64,000 nt of DNA from Tritrichomonas musculus (Eukaryota > Parabasalia > Tritrichomonadida > Tritrichomonadidae). The notes beneath the pieces were generated by a model. That model made no database searches, was not told where the DNA came from, and worked only from the letters and a program-made list of their open reading frames with translations. Where the stretch lies: positions 3,286,001 through 3,350,000 of the forward strand of contig JAPFFF010000008.1 in assembly GCA_039105265.1 (NCBI GenBank). Direction: 5' to 3'. Positions 39,733-50,160 of the stretch are shown piece after piece. The translations under genes were made by a program, and so were the position numbers. The number at the start of each line of letters is the position of its first letter. Position 1 is the first letter of the stretch.

Positions 39733-41337
39733 GAAGAAATGAGAGGAGATATTATTTCTCTCTTAAATAAAGTTAGAATCATGTAAATCCTATCATTTAT
39801 CATATATGTCCTCATAATATAATTGCAGGTTTTTCCCAAAATTAAATCATTAAAAATCTGTTTTCATTAAAATGTATTTATTTTTTTTACCTCCATATTG
39901 AATCTAATACGATTTTATATATTTATAAGTATGTTTTATTATAAACTTAACATTTTCCAGGTTGTTTTGCTTTTTTTTGTTCATTTTTATTAAGATTTGT
40001 TATATTCATTATATTCAAAATAAAGATTTTTAGTTGATTGTTGAATTGATGTAATTTTTTAAACGTTATCATTCTATAATTAATAATTTATATTTAAATA
40101 ACTATTTTATATTTATTAATAAACAATTATGCATCATATATCATAAAAATAATCGCAATAATTATATATTATTGTTTTTAAGCTGATTGAGAAGAAACTC
40201 AGAAAAAAAATTTCAATGAAATTCTATTGATTATTTTGATTATTTTTTCTCATTGAATTTTGAGAGGAGAAAACTTAAAATCAAAATAACTATTTGAGGA
40301 TAATTAGAAAAGATATGGTTGCCTAGTATAAAATATTTTATAAATAAATAAAAATCAAACTATGTCTTCGGAGCTAGGATATTTCAAATATAAAAAAAAT
40401 CATTATTAATAAAAAATTTTTTTTTTTTGTAATTTTGTGTTTATTGTCATATAAATAATAAAATATATACTTTTGCATTATATATAAACTATAAAATAAA
40501 TTAAAAATGCATTATTATGGAAATGATAGATGTTTCAAATTTCCACTTTTTGAGAGGCTAAACGCCCCCTTGAACGATCAAATATTTTTTTATTCTGGAA
40601 AATTAATCAGTTATTTTGAATTAAACCATAATAATGTATTTAAATTTTAATAAATATTTATGTATATTTTGATTGGTATTTTAAATATTAAAACAATATT
40701 TTTATTGTATCTATTGATTAGATTAAAATTTATAATAAATTATTAATAAATTATAATAAATATTTTATTAATAAATTAAAATTGCAATTTTATTGAATTA
40801 AATGATCAGGATGGTCTTTTTTGGGACATAAAAAAGAATAACACTATATTTTTCCTTCATTTTGTTTAAAAATATATAATCATCTATTATCAATGTCTTG
40901 AACATTATTAGGAAATTTGATAAAAAATCATTTATAAGTTCCATCAAGAGTGCTAATTTTTATTTTTATAGAATTGCGAAAATTCACAACGAGATTGATT
41001 TTTATAATTGTACTAACGAAATAAAACTTTATTACAAAAATTTTAAGGCTTTGGCTTATATTAATATAAAAAATATGAAATACCATATGCTTAAAGGAAA
41101 AAAAGATTTCGTTTTCTTCTTCAAAAAAAAAATAAATTGTATACTAGCCTTTCTTTATTTATTCAAAGGTCGTACAACTAAATTGAATAAAAAATAAAAT
41201 TAAATAAATTTATATTTATCTTAATAAATAATTTATTTAATAATTATAATATATAATTTATATGTTTTATATCCAATATTATAAAATGTAATGTTTGAAA
41301 TAAAGACTTTAATTAAAATTCAATATATATCGATTTC
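39733..41337. other. AT-rich spacer; one small inverted repeat
   Basis: No convincing gene. A TTG-started frame at 40898-41197 has poor composition and is not called. Elsewhere there is only A/T simple sequence. Confidence 0.5.
40505..40642. repeat. Small inverted-repeat element, ~137 bp
   Basis: AAATGCATTATTATGG at about 40506 pairs with CCATAATAATGTATTT at about 40626 (one mismatch), enclosing ~110 bp. This could be a decayed MITE. No clear target duplication. Confidence 0.35.
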
Positions 41338-41343
41338 TTATAT

Positions 41344-41573
41344 ATTTGCATCATTTAAAAAATATAGATGTCATTTGAATGGATATACTATGTGTTATAC
41401 AAATAATATTTTACTTTTTGACGAAATCCTTCAGTAATTGAAATATTAGACTTTTTATATTTATGAAACCAATCAACTAAATCTTCATTTTTAGAAAAAA
41501 CTGACATTTGATTTAGAATGAAATTCAAATATATTAGAAAGTAAATGCATATAAATAAAATTGTATTCGTCAT
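41344..41573 (-). pseudogene. Papain-family cysteine protease, signal peptide and propeptide fragment
   Basis: From ATG 41573 a hydrophobic leader (MTNTILFICIYFLIYLNFIL) looks like a signal peptide. It is followed by NEDLVDWFHKYKK...EGFRQKVKYYLYNT and, after one in-frame stop (41388-41390), YIHSND. This is the spacing of an I29 cathepsin propeptide (W..ky.k.y...E...R...y..N..yI). No mature protease domain follows. It is probably the remnant of a host cathepsin-L-like gene, a large family in trichomonads. The match is by eye and short, so confidence is moderate. Confidence 0.45.
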
Positions 41574-42116
41574 TTGGCTCCTGTAACGTCCAATTTTTTT
41601 AAAATCATCATTTAATAATTCAACAAATTCAATTTTTCTGCATTTTTAGCTATAAAATGAATTTTATTTTTTCAATAATAATAACTATTTTTATATAACA
41701 ATTAATGTTTTAAAAGCATATAAAAAGATATCAAAAGAATTAATGATTAGAATAAATTATATAAAAAGTTATCGCTATTCTAAATTTTTATAAAGTGTTA
41801 TAAAATTCTTATCAAAAATAATTAAATAAATTGAGATAAAATACTCAAATTTATTTTCTGAAGAAAATTTAATATATACTTATATCCTTTTAGTTTTTAT
41901 TTTAATTTGAATTTTGTACGATGCAAATATTTATAAAACTGATTATTATTATAATAATAAAATATAATTAGTTTTAACAAACCAATCGTTGAGTTTTACT
42001 GTTAAAATTCAGTTGTACGACCTTTATTTATTCAATTTTTTTGAGTTTTTTTTATCAAAAAGTTTTATTCAATTTTACTGAACATCACATTAATCATTAT
42101 TTCAACCAAATCTAAA
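41574..42116. other. AT-rich spacer upstream of the ER/K-helix gene
   Basis: No coding signal. TCAAAAAGTTTT lies about 55 bp before the ATG at 42117. Confidence 0.4.
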
Positions 42117-44081
42117 ATGACTTACAATTTCACGCCTAGATCTTCACCTGCTTCACCCCGTTCTAAGAGTCCTCCTAAAAGGGTTTCACCATATACTCCA
42201 AACTCACCAAAGCTCAGAAAATCAGAAATATTCATAATGCCGTCACCAGATTTTAATCTTAACCCAAATTTTTCACTCGAAAAAAGTTCAAAAGCAGTAG
42301 CTAATTCGCTTTATAATCTTTCAGTAGGAATAGAAACGCGTTTACTTGTTGTCTTAAAACAAATTCTAGATTTTAAAGATTGTGTTCCCCTTGAAAAACA
42401 TACCTTTGATAAGTTTGTTAGTTTAATAGACTCTGCGGCTGCATGTCCATCTGATTGTCAATATCTTCTTCTTACAATTCCAGCTTTAATGATTCTTTAT
42501 AAAAAATTGATTCCTCCTCAGCATGTCCTTGTTCAACTTATTGAACGTGCAGAGCATCTTCTTAGCCCAGACAATTTTTTTGTAACTTTTGGATTTCACC
42601 AGCTTTTACCTCGATATCACATTGAAGAAATGATTCTGCTTTTTAAAAGTCTTCTTAATGAAGAAATTCCCGATATTAATGAATATGTTCACAGTGGAGG
42701 CGTATTTGGATCAAAATATATTGAAGAATTCGTCCAAACCGGCGTAATTGATGAACAGCAACTTCAAGCAGAAGAAGATGAATTGAGAGCAAAACTTCGT
42801 CGAGATAGAGAGATAGATTTGGAGAAACTCAAAGCCGATCAAGAAAAAGCAGAAAAGAAAAGAATTGAACGACAGCAAGCACTATTGAAGAGGCTTCAAG
42901 AAGAAAAAGAAGAAAGGGAACGAGAAATAAGGGAACGAGAAGAAAGAGAAAGATTACGAAGAGAACGAGAAGAAATAGAAAAAGAGCAAGATGCTATAGA
43001 AAAAGCTAATCGCCTTAAACTTCTTAGTAAAAGAGCTGCGAAAAGAAAATTAGCCAGAGAAAAAGCCGAAAAGGAAAGAGAAGAACAAGAAAGATTAGAA
43101 AAAGAGAGATTAGAAAAAGAAAAAGCAGAAAAAGAAGAAAAAGAAAAACGTGAACGTGAAGCGCGAATGATGGCTATTCGTAAAATGGCTGCCCGAAAGA
43201 AAGCCCAGCAAGAAAGAGCTGAGAGAGAAAAAGCTGAAAGAGAAAGAAGAGAGAAAGAAATTAGAGAGAGAAGAGAATTGATTGAAAGAGAAGAAAAAGA
43301 GAAAGGAATCATTGCAAAAGAGGCAGCATTAAAAGTATCACGAGAAAGAGCTCAACTTGAAAAAGAGCAACTTGAGAAAGCTAGACTTGAAAGACAAAGA
43401 TTATTAAAAATTGCAAGAGAGAAAGAAGAAAAAGAAAAAGAGCAAATGAAAGCTGGTGAACTAAGAAGAGCAAATAGTCTTACGCCATCAAAAATTAAGA
43501 ATTTATTATCTCCAAATGAAATTGATGACGATATGCCAATGACGCCTAAACCGAGATTCAAAAACAATGGTGAAGGTCAATTTAATCTTGATGACGATAG
43601 AAAGAGAAGATCTAATAGCCTTAGCTTATCAAATAGAAATATTGCATTACAACTTTCACCTTTCCATGAGAAAGAAACCACAGATAATGATGATATTTAC
43701 CTCACTGGTTCGCCTACTCAAGATAGCGAACCGAAGAAAGAGTACCATAGTATTAGTATTCAAAAATTCTTAAGCGATAACAGAACTTTACCAGAAAAAA
43801 TTAAACATGGATCAAGCCTCAGTGAAAAGCTTGATTCTAAAGAAAGAGAAAAATTAAGGAAATTCGCACAACTTTTCTACTCTTGGGAAACAGCATATCA
43901 AGCCGTAAAAGAAGTTTGGAAAATAATGAAAAAGGATGATCAATTTGAAATCAATATTCTTCTTTCAATGATGCCTGTTACTTTTGCAGATTATACTGTA
44001 ACCGGCTTAAAAACATTTGCTAATGATGAAGGAATTACTCTTGCGGATATAGAAAATATGTATGATAAGATTTTAGAATAA
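42117..44081 (+). CDS. ER/K charged-helix protein, 654 aa
   Basis: Not identified by name. ATG 42117 follows CAAATCTAAA. Residues 1-45 are Ser/Pro-rich with several SP and TP sites (RSSPASPRSKSPPKR), likely phosphorylated. Residues ~50-210 form a folded helical domain (ETRLLVVLKQILDFKDCVP, then YLLLTIPALMILYKKLIPP). Residues ~220-440 are an almost unbroken run of E, R and K with i to i+4 charge pairing (for example ERERREKEIRERRELIERE), typical of a stable single alpha helix or long coiled coil. A Ser-rich linker and a C-terminal ~110-residue helical domain with WETAYQAVKEVWKIMKK follow. The layout suggests a cytoskeleton-linked spacer or scaffold protein. Some of the repeat-rich track will align falsely to many proteins. 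Confidence 0.8.
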   Translation: MTYNFTPRSSPASPRSKSPPKRVSPYTPNSPKLRKSEIFIMPSPDFNLNPNFSLEKSSKAVANSLYNLSVGIETRLLVVLKQILDFKDCVPLEKHTFDKFVSLIDSAAACPSDCQYLLLTIPALMILYKKLIPPQHVLVQLIERAEHLLSPDNFFVTFGFHQLLPRYHIEEMILLFKSLLNEEIPDINEYVHSGGVFGSKYIEEFVQTGVIDEQQLQAEEDELRAKLRRDREIDLEKLKADQEKAEKKRIERQQALLKRLQEEKEEREREIREREERERLRREREEIEKEQDAIEKANRLKLLSKRAAKRKLAREKAEKEREEQERLEKERLEKEKAEKEEKEKREREARMMAIRKMAARKKAQQERAEREKAERERREKEIRERRELIEREEKEKGIIAKEAALKVSRERAQLEKEQLEKARLERQRLLKIAREKEEKEKEQMKAGELRRANSLTPSKIKNLLSPNEIDDDMPMTPKPRFKNNGEGQFNLDDDRKRRSNSLSLSNRNIALQLSPFHEKETTDNDDIYLTGSPTQDSEPKKEYHSISIQKFLSDNRTLPEKIKHGSSLSEKLDSKEREKLRKFAQLFYSWETAYQAVKEVWKIMKKDDQFEINILLSMMPVTFADYTVTGLKTFANDEGITLADIENMYDKILE

Positions 44082-44238
44082 ATTGCATATTATATTTATT
44101 TGATTAAACTTTTTGTTATAATTGGATTTGCTTTATATATGTAGAATCAAAACATGAAACTAATTAATTGTTTACCTTTTAATAACAAGTTCATAAATAT
44201 TTTTTTAAGTATATTTGCTTCAATCTTTTAAGTGAATT

Positions 44239-44412
44239 TCATGGAGTTTCGGAATATTGTGAGAGAATAGCATCTGTATGATCTAGCATTTCTTTGAGAG
44301 ATTGAGAAAATCTTGAAAGTTGCTGGGGATTTATATTATCTTTAGGTATTTCTTTTGCAGACGTTTCTACTTTCTTTTTTTTGTAGTCTGCCAAACTCAT
44401 TCTGCCTTTCAT
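44239..44412 (-). CDS. Small ORF, 57 aa, possibly the end of a broken gene
   Basis: From ATG 44412 the frame reads MKGRMSLADYKKKKVETSAK and ends DHTDAILSQYSETP. Composition is balanced and unlike random AT-rich sequence. Directly upstream another frame reads NEIRKIQKDVKSLNMNTSEKVSKK into a run of eight A just before this ATG. A one-base length change in that run would make a longer gene, so this may be a recently frameshifted or misassembled gene rather than a true 57-aa protein. Function unknown. Confidence 0.4.
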   Translation of the reverse strand: MKGRMSLADYKKKKVETSAKEIPKDNINPQQLSRFSQSLKEMLDHTDAILSQYSETP

Positions 44413-44499
44413 GTTTTTTTTGAAACTTTTTCAGAGGTATTCATGTTAAGTGACTTAACGTCTTTTTGAATTTTTCTAATCTCATTATTTCCATCAATA

Positions 44500-45619
44500 T
44501 TAAGTTATATGCATTCAAATCAATAATTTTTAATTGGCTGCTCGATATAATCATTTTAAGAATGTCTTACACTGTTTATTTTATAAAAATTTAAATCTGA
44601 TATATCTTTAATATTTCATTCAATCTTTATGATTTTTGAAAATTCCAAATATATTTACATTAATACACATTAGATTAATTAAATTATTAGATTTTTCAAA
44701 TTAAATTAGATTTATAAACAGAAATAAAAAGAAATTAAAATTTTTTTCATTTATAAACTTATCATATCTTTTTTTTTAGCCTAGAATTTTATATAATACT
44801 TTTCCATATGATATTTTATTATATGTATTAATGTATATGTTGGTGCTTAAGATATTTATACGCTTAATTTTGAGAAAAAATGGTTTTTATTTTAATGGCT
44901 TATTTTAATGGTGTAAAATGTCATATAAAGAGTTTAAAAATATGTATTTCAAGAAATAAGAAAGTATTCAAGTATATATATCACTTTACATATTTATAGT
45001 ATTTTGAATATTATTGTATTTTATTTTTTATTGTAAAAATAAAATGATTAATCAAGATATTTTAATTGATTAATTTAAAATATATTAATTCAAAATTTAT
45101 TTTATTTCATTCAATATATAAATTAATCATGTATTCAAAAAAATGATCGCCATTTCAATAATAAATCTTTATTCAAATTATAATTATGAATTTATCTTAA
45201 TATTCAATAAAATAATCCATATTATATATATATAAATCTAATATAAAACATTACATTAAAAATAAATAAGATAATATAAATAAAATATATTAAAATATTA
45301 CATAAATAAATCAGCAGCAACAAAAAATTAAATTATTTCAATTTTAAAATAATCCTTTGAAATATTACTCCATTTTCATTGAAATATTTTCTTTCAAAAG
45401 AAACAACTTTTGTTAATGATATTCAAAATTGAGAATTTAATTTCTCTAACAAAAGTTCTCCATAGCCATTTAGTCATAGAAATATTATTTATATTAATAT
45501 CTCGAAATCAAACGTATAAAACATTATATACTTTCTATTATAGCATTAAAATGAAATATTTAAAATAATATTTTATTATTTATCTAATTTCTAGGCTAGA
45601 TCTCTTCATGAATACCTCT
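44500..45619. other. AT-rich spacer, no gene seen
   Basis: About 1.1 kb of A/T-dominated sequence with no coding frame or clear repeat, up to the hAT-like element. Confidence 0.6.
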
Positions 45620-45627
45620 ACTTTTTC

Positions 45628-46992
45628 AGAGGTGCGGACAGAGTGAAGTGATTTAGATTCGCACCAAAATTCGTATATATTAATTATTTTTTATGAACAT
45701 TATAATGATATAATTTTTTTTTATTTTCGTCCACGGGGCCGACTTGTGGCGATATATGATTTTTTTTCTGAGGTAGAAAAATATAAACCACTGAAAAAAA
45801 TATAAAAATATGTAAACTATAGAAATTATGTAATTAAGAGAAAAATCTATTATTTAGAAGAAAAAAAGTAATAAAAACATGATAAAAATCATTTTTATAC
45901 TATTTAAAAAAATGTGTCTCGTTTGTTATTATTCAATTATTAATGTATGATATAGTTTCCACTTAAATTGGCCCAAAAAAAAATTGAGAAAATGAAAATG
46001 GGCCAAATTTAATAAAAAAAAGTATTTTAAAATTTTATTATTAATATATAATTGTTATATATTTTATATATATCATATAATTATTATAATATAATAAAAT
46101 AATAAATTACATATTGAGATATGAATTTAAATGTAACAACTCTCAATTATTATTTACTATATTCTCAATTTTATTCTCGAAGATTATTTTACTCAAAATT
46201 TATGAAAAAAAACTTTCTACATTTGATTTAAATTTTAATTAAACTTCAAAATATATAAAGAAAATTATTTATTTCATTTCTCTCAAATTAACATTTTATG
46301 AGAAACGCTTTGAAATAATAATTTTTCAATATTTAGAATATACAGTTATATAAAGTTTATTAATTGTTTCTATTTATTTTAAATATTTTTATAATATATA
46401 TAATATTATTAAAAGTTATATAATCTATGATATACATATAAATATAAAAAGATATTTGCTTAATATTTTAGTAATAATTTCTTATTGAAAAAAAATCGTT
46501 ATTAATGTTTATGATTTTAAAATTGATTTTTGCAGCTCAGCCCCCTGAATCAAATTAAACTATATTTGGCATATCTTTATTAAATTAAATGTAAAATATA
46601 TAAATGTAATTATACTCTAAATAAATTCTTTATTTATTTAGATATTTCCAAAAAATATATAAAAACTCATTAAAATGAACTTTTTAACAAAATATGAAAT
46701 ATTTATAAAATAACAAAATGCATAATTAATCATTAATTTCCAATATATATAATAATTAATCATTATAATTTCAATCCATCCATCAGGTGGCTGGATTGGG
46801 TTATTTTCACAGGATACTTGTTTGTTTTATTATAACTTATATAATTGATATTTTAAAACATTTAAATAATAAATATATAAAACAAGTGCACTAAAATATA
46901 ATATCAAAATTCTATTTAGTAATTATTAATACATAAAAAGATATACATATTTTTATAAACGTTAAAAATTTTAAGTAGGTGTCCGCACCTCT
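45628..46992. mobile_element. hAT-like non-autonomous element, 1.37 kb, 8-bp duplication
   Basis: Left end AGAGGTGCGGACA and right end TGTCCGCACCTCT are exact inverse copies. ACTTTTTC flanks both sides (45620-45627 and 46993-47000). An 8-bp duplication and a (C/T)AGAGGTG-type end are what hAT elements show. The interior is AT-rich with no transposase; it has one hairpin pair (AAATTGGCCC with GGGCCAAATTT at about 45964-46011) and a short stem near 46780. Confidence 0.65.
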
Positions 46993-47189
46993 ACTTTTTC
47001 AAAAAAAAATTTTAATATATAAAGGATGTTATAATTTTTATAAACTAAACATTTTTTACAAAATTATATATAAAATTAAATTATATTATTCTCAAATTTT
47101 GTATTTTGCTCAAATAAATGCTAAGATAAAATGAAGTATAGTTAAAATCATGTAAACCTTTTAATTTGAATGACCTCATCCAATCTAAA

Positions 47190-47831
47190 ATGCAAGATTT
47201 AAAAACATTAGAGTTGCCTTATACAAATTCAAAAGCAACGCATACACTTTTTTATGAAGCCGAAAGTGCCCTTGAAATTAAAGTATATAATCTCCCGCTT
47301 GCTGATGCAAATGAAAATTTGAAAGATCATCTCTCAGATATATTTTCAATATTTGGTCATATAGAAGAAGTATCTGTTGGTAAAGATGTTGCAATTGTAA
47401 AATTTCAAACAGAAAAGGGTCTTCAAAGAGCATTATCTCAAAAGAAAAAGCATCATCTTGATTCAGACGAGAATTCATTACCTGAAGCAACAAAAGGACA
47501 ATTTGGTATTCAACGCTATTTAGATAAATATGCTCAACTACATCCGCCAATTGAAGACCTCAAGAAATTATCTTACGATTATATCAAAGAATTTGAAGAA
47601 AAAGAAAAAGAGATGCAACGCGCTTCAGGTGGCCGTAAAACAGTTCGTATGACAGAAGCAGAACAAAGAGAGATTCTTGATAAGTATAATCAAAAGGCAA
47701 AAGCAATGCAATCTACAGATTTTTATGCTTTTCAACAAAGAGGAAGACCAAGCTTGGCTACAGAACTTTTATCAAACGAAGTTGTACCTCGGCACTTAAA
47801 AAAGATACCAAAAGATAAGAAGAAGAAATAA
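47190..47831 (+). CDS. RRP7-like ribosomal RNA processing protein
   Basis: 213 aa from ATG 47190, preceded by CCAATCTAAA; the open frame extends to a TTG at 47166, which I do not use. An RRM-like N-terminal fold is suggested by the beta strand ALEIKVYNLPL, the SIFGHIEEVSV segment and the VAIVKFQT strand. The C-terminal half has the RRP7 pattern: a helix YDYIKEFEEKEKEM and then TDFYAFQQRGRP, close to the NFYAWQHRE-type motif of RRP7A, with a basic tail PKDKKKK. RRP7 acts in the nucleolus in 40S subunit assembly as part of the UTP-C/CURI group. It is shorter than the human protein (280 aa). The call rests on domain order and the FYA(F/W)Q motif. Confidence 0.65.
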   Translation: MQDLKTLELPYTNSKATHTLFYEAESALEIKVYNLPLADANENLKDHLSDIFSIFGHIEEVSVGKDVAIVKFQTEKGLQRALSQKKKHHLDSDENSLPEATKGQFGIQRYLDKYAQLHPPIEDLKKLSYDYIKEFEEKEKEMQRASGGRKTVRMTEAEQREILDKYNQKAKAMQSTDFYAFQQRGRPSLATELLSNEVVPRHLKKIPKDKKKK

Positions 47832-48176
47832 TTGAATCGAAAAGCAATAATTTTGACACAAATCAATAAGCACAAATGTTTTTGTCATGCTATGTTTTTG
47901 ATAAATAAATTATACATTGTTTTTAAGGATATAATAAAATCGTATTTTTAAAGTTTTCAACAAAATGACAATTTTACATGTATATATGTATATACAATCA
48001 GTATATGTTTCAAGAAATTCACATTTTAATCATAAACATATTAATTTATTGTAATGTGTTATCATATTGAGATCAAAAAAAGTAAATTAGCTTTTCTTAT
48101 TCAGAATATGAAATAAAAATAATATTCCTCAATTCTAATTTATTAATAAAATCATATTAAAAAACTAAACAAAAAT
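47832..48176. other. Convergent 3' spacer
   Basis: 345 bp between two convergent genes. It is AT-rich and contains only presumed 3' untranslated sequence. Confidence 0.5.
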
Positions 48177-49544
48177 TTAAAATGGTGATCGTCGATCATT
48201 ATTAGGAGATGGTGAAATTATAACAGCACTTTTCTTATAAAGTGGCTGAAGAGGCTCAGCAGTACTCGTTTCGACTACGGTCTGTGATTTATTAATATTT
48301 TCTTGTTTTTGTTGTAATAGCTGAACTTGAGCAAAAGTTCTTCTTCGTTTCTTTTTAGCAGCAAGATGTTCTATACCTGGAGATGGATTTTTCGTGTTTT
48401 GATTAGGAGCGAGAATATTAGTCATTGAAAATCTTTTCATAATATTGTTTTCCCCAATATTTCCTTTTGTATTAATCTTTATTCTCTTTTGTGGGAGAAG
48501 ATCGTTGGGATCTTCACCACTTTCATTCGGACTATAATTGATAAATGTAATTGATTTTTTTTCACGACTTTGAATTGTGCTGAGGAAAACAGGTTTTGGA
48601 AAAGGAGTGTTGACAAAAGCATCATTAGGTTCATTTCCTTTTGTTAAAAAGGTTTGGTAAGTCGAATATTCAAAAGAAATGAAAGGATGGTTGATAATAT
48701 TAAATATTGTTGGTCTTTGCTTTTGATCTTTCTCGAGCATCAAATTAATAAACTTTTGACATTCCTTTGAAACAAAGAGAGGATAAGTTGCATTTAGCTC
48801 TAATATTTTTTTTGCTAATAATGAAACGTTATCATCCCAGAATGGAAGTTGCTGAACAACTATTGCGTAAAAAACAATACCAAGTGACCAAACGTCACAT
48901 GCAAAATTATATGGAATATTTAGTAAAATTTCAGGTGAACAATAGGCAACAGAACCACACAAAGTTGTCCGCATTGATCCTTCTTCATTTGATTGGCATG
49001 AAAATCCAAAATCAATAATTTTTATATGCAATTCCTTTGTAACCATAATATTTTCTAGTTTTAAATCTCGATGAAGTATTTTTTTTGTGTGCAAATATAA
49101 GACTGCAGATAAGAGTTCAGCCATGATTTTTTTGGCGTGCTTTTCTTGAAAAGGCCCATTCGTGTTCAAATATGATAATAAATCAATACCATCAACAAAC
49201 TCTGTAACAATACAGTGCGAATTATTGAATAATTTACGACTACAGTTTTGAAAAGTAGTATTTTTTTGTTGATTTCCAGATTCAAAGGTATTTTCGTTGT
49301 TTCCAATTTCGAAACTTTCGACATATCTAATTATGTTTGGGTGATCTAAAGTTCTGAGGACACTGACCTCTTTATTGTAGTCTTCAAAATCGATTGAATC
49401 ATTTTGTATTACTTTGATAGCAACATATGATGGTGGAATAAAAATTGAATTATTAGAAGTAGGTATGCAGCTTCTATCGATTGCTTTATAAACAGATGAA
49501 TAAGTTCCTTTCCCAATCTGCCCAACAATATCATATCGATTCAT
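48177..49544 (-). CDS. CAMK-type serine/threonine protein kinase
   Basis: 455 aa from ATG 49544, after TTTGTCA, a plausible initiator; the frame also opens two codons earlier at a TTG. The kinase domain spans about 4-280: glycine loop GKGTYSSV (11-18), Lys in VAIKVI (K44), HRDLKLEN (158-165), DFGFS (178-182), CSPEIL for APE, and DVWSLGIVFYAI. The LKLEN catalytic loop and the GSVAYCSPE activation end point to the CAMKL (AMPK/MARK/NIM1-like) group. Two low-complexity inserts lie in the N-lobe (about 30-38 and 80-106). The C-terminal ~165 residues are Ser/Asn-rich and basic (AAKKKRRRTF) with several SP sites, likely a regulatory tail. All catalytic residues are present. Confidence 0.88.
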   Translation of the reverse strand: MNRYDIVGQIGKGTYSSVYKAIDRSCIPTSNNSIFIPPSYVAIKVIQNDSIDFEDYNKEVSVLRTLDHPNIIRYVESFEIGNNENTFESGNQQKNTTFQNCSRKLFNNSHCIVTEFVDGIDLLSYLNTNGPFQEKHAKKIMAELLSAVLYLHTKKILHRDLKLENIMVTKELHIKIIDFGFSCQSNEEGSMRTTLCGSVAYCSPEILLNIPYNFACDVWSLGIVFYAIVVQQLPFWDDNVSLLAKKILELNATYPLFVSKECQKFINLMLEKDQKQRPTIFNIINHPFISFEYSTYQTFLTKGNEPNDAFVNTPFPKPVFLSTIQSREKKSITFINYSPNESGEDPNDLLPQKRIKINTKGNIGENNIMKRFSMTNILAPNQNTKNPSPGIEHLAAKKKRRRTFAQVQLLQQKQENINKSQTVVETSTAEPLQPLYKKSAVIISPSPNNDRRSPF

Positions 49545-50160
49545 TGACAAATGGGTTTTTCAAACGAGTATAAAAAAAAAAAATAAATATAAATAATTTT
49601 TGAAAGGAAATAAAAATTTTTTTTCTATCAAATTTGTTTTTTGTTATTATTGAAATTTTTCAATAATATAAATAAAATAAAATAAAACCAAGTTTCTTTA
49701 TCAAAAAAATGTTGTTTGTATTATCAAATTTTTGCATTTCGTATATATTAATTTATATTAGAAAAATTCAATTAAATATCAATATAAATTTTCAAATTCT
49801 ATACGTTTTTAAATAAAAAGAACTTTTTGTTAAAAATAATTTTCTTTATTTTACGAATTTTTTTTTATTTTATTGCTTTAAATTTATTAATTAATTGAAG
49901 TTTCTGTTTTTGGAACAGTATTGAATCACATTTATTATGTTTTTAATATATATTGCATTAATAATTGTCTAATTAGAAATGTATCATAAATTGATTGTAA
50001 ATCAATGTTTTGATTTCATTACCAGGTGAAAATAAGTATAAAATATAATGTCTCTAATATAGTATTTCTTCAATGATTGAGTAATCTACTGATTTTATGA
50101 AGTTTGGAAAAGTTTTAAGCTAAAGGCCAATATCAAAAATATTCCAGAAAGGTTTAAAAA
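49545..50160. promoter_or_regulatory. Divergent intergenic region, kinase / XRN1-like
   Basis: 616 bp, strongly AT-rich, with no coding signal. It holds both promoters. GGAAAAGTTTTAAGC lies about 50 bp before the exonuclease ATG. Confidence 0.4.

Noticed and set aside
40898-41197. 99-aa open frame in spacer
   Set aside because: Starts at TTG, is dominated by K, N, F and Y as expected from AT-rich noise, and has no neighbour or motif support.
42896-43312. Ser/Leu-rich frame antisense to the ER/K helix
   Set aside because: It is the mirror of the E/R/K-rich coding track; antisense of such codons gives Ser/Leu/Phe runs.
46781-46815. Possible structured RNA (AATCCATCCATCAGG...GGATTGGGTT)
   Set aside because: Only a ~7-bp stem, inside a hAT-like element; no RNA family recognised.
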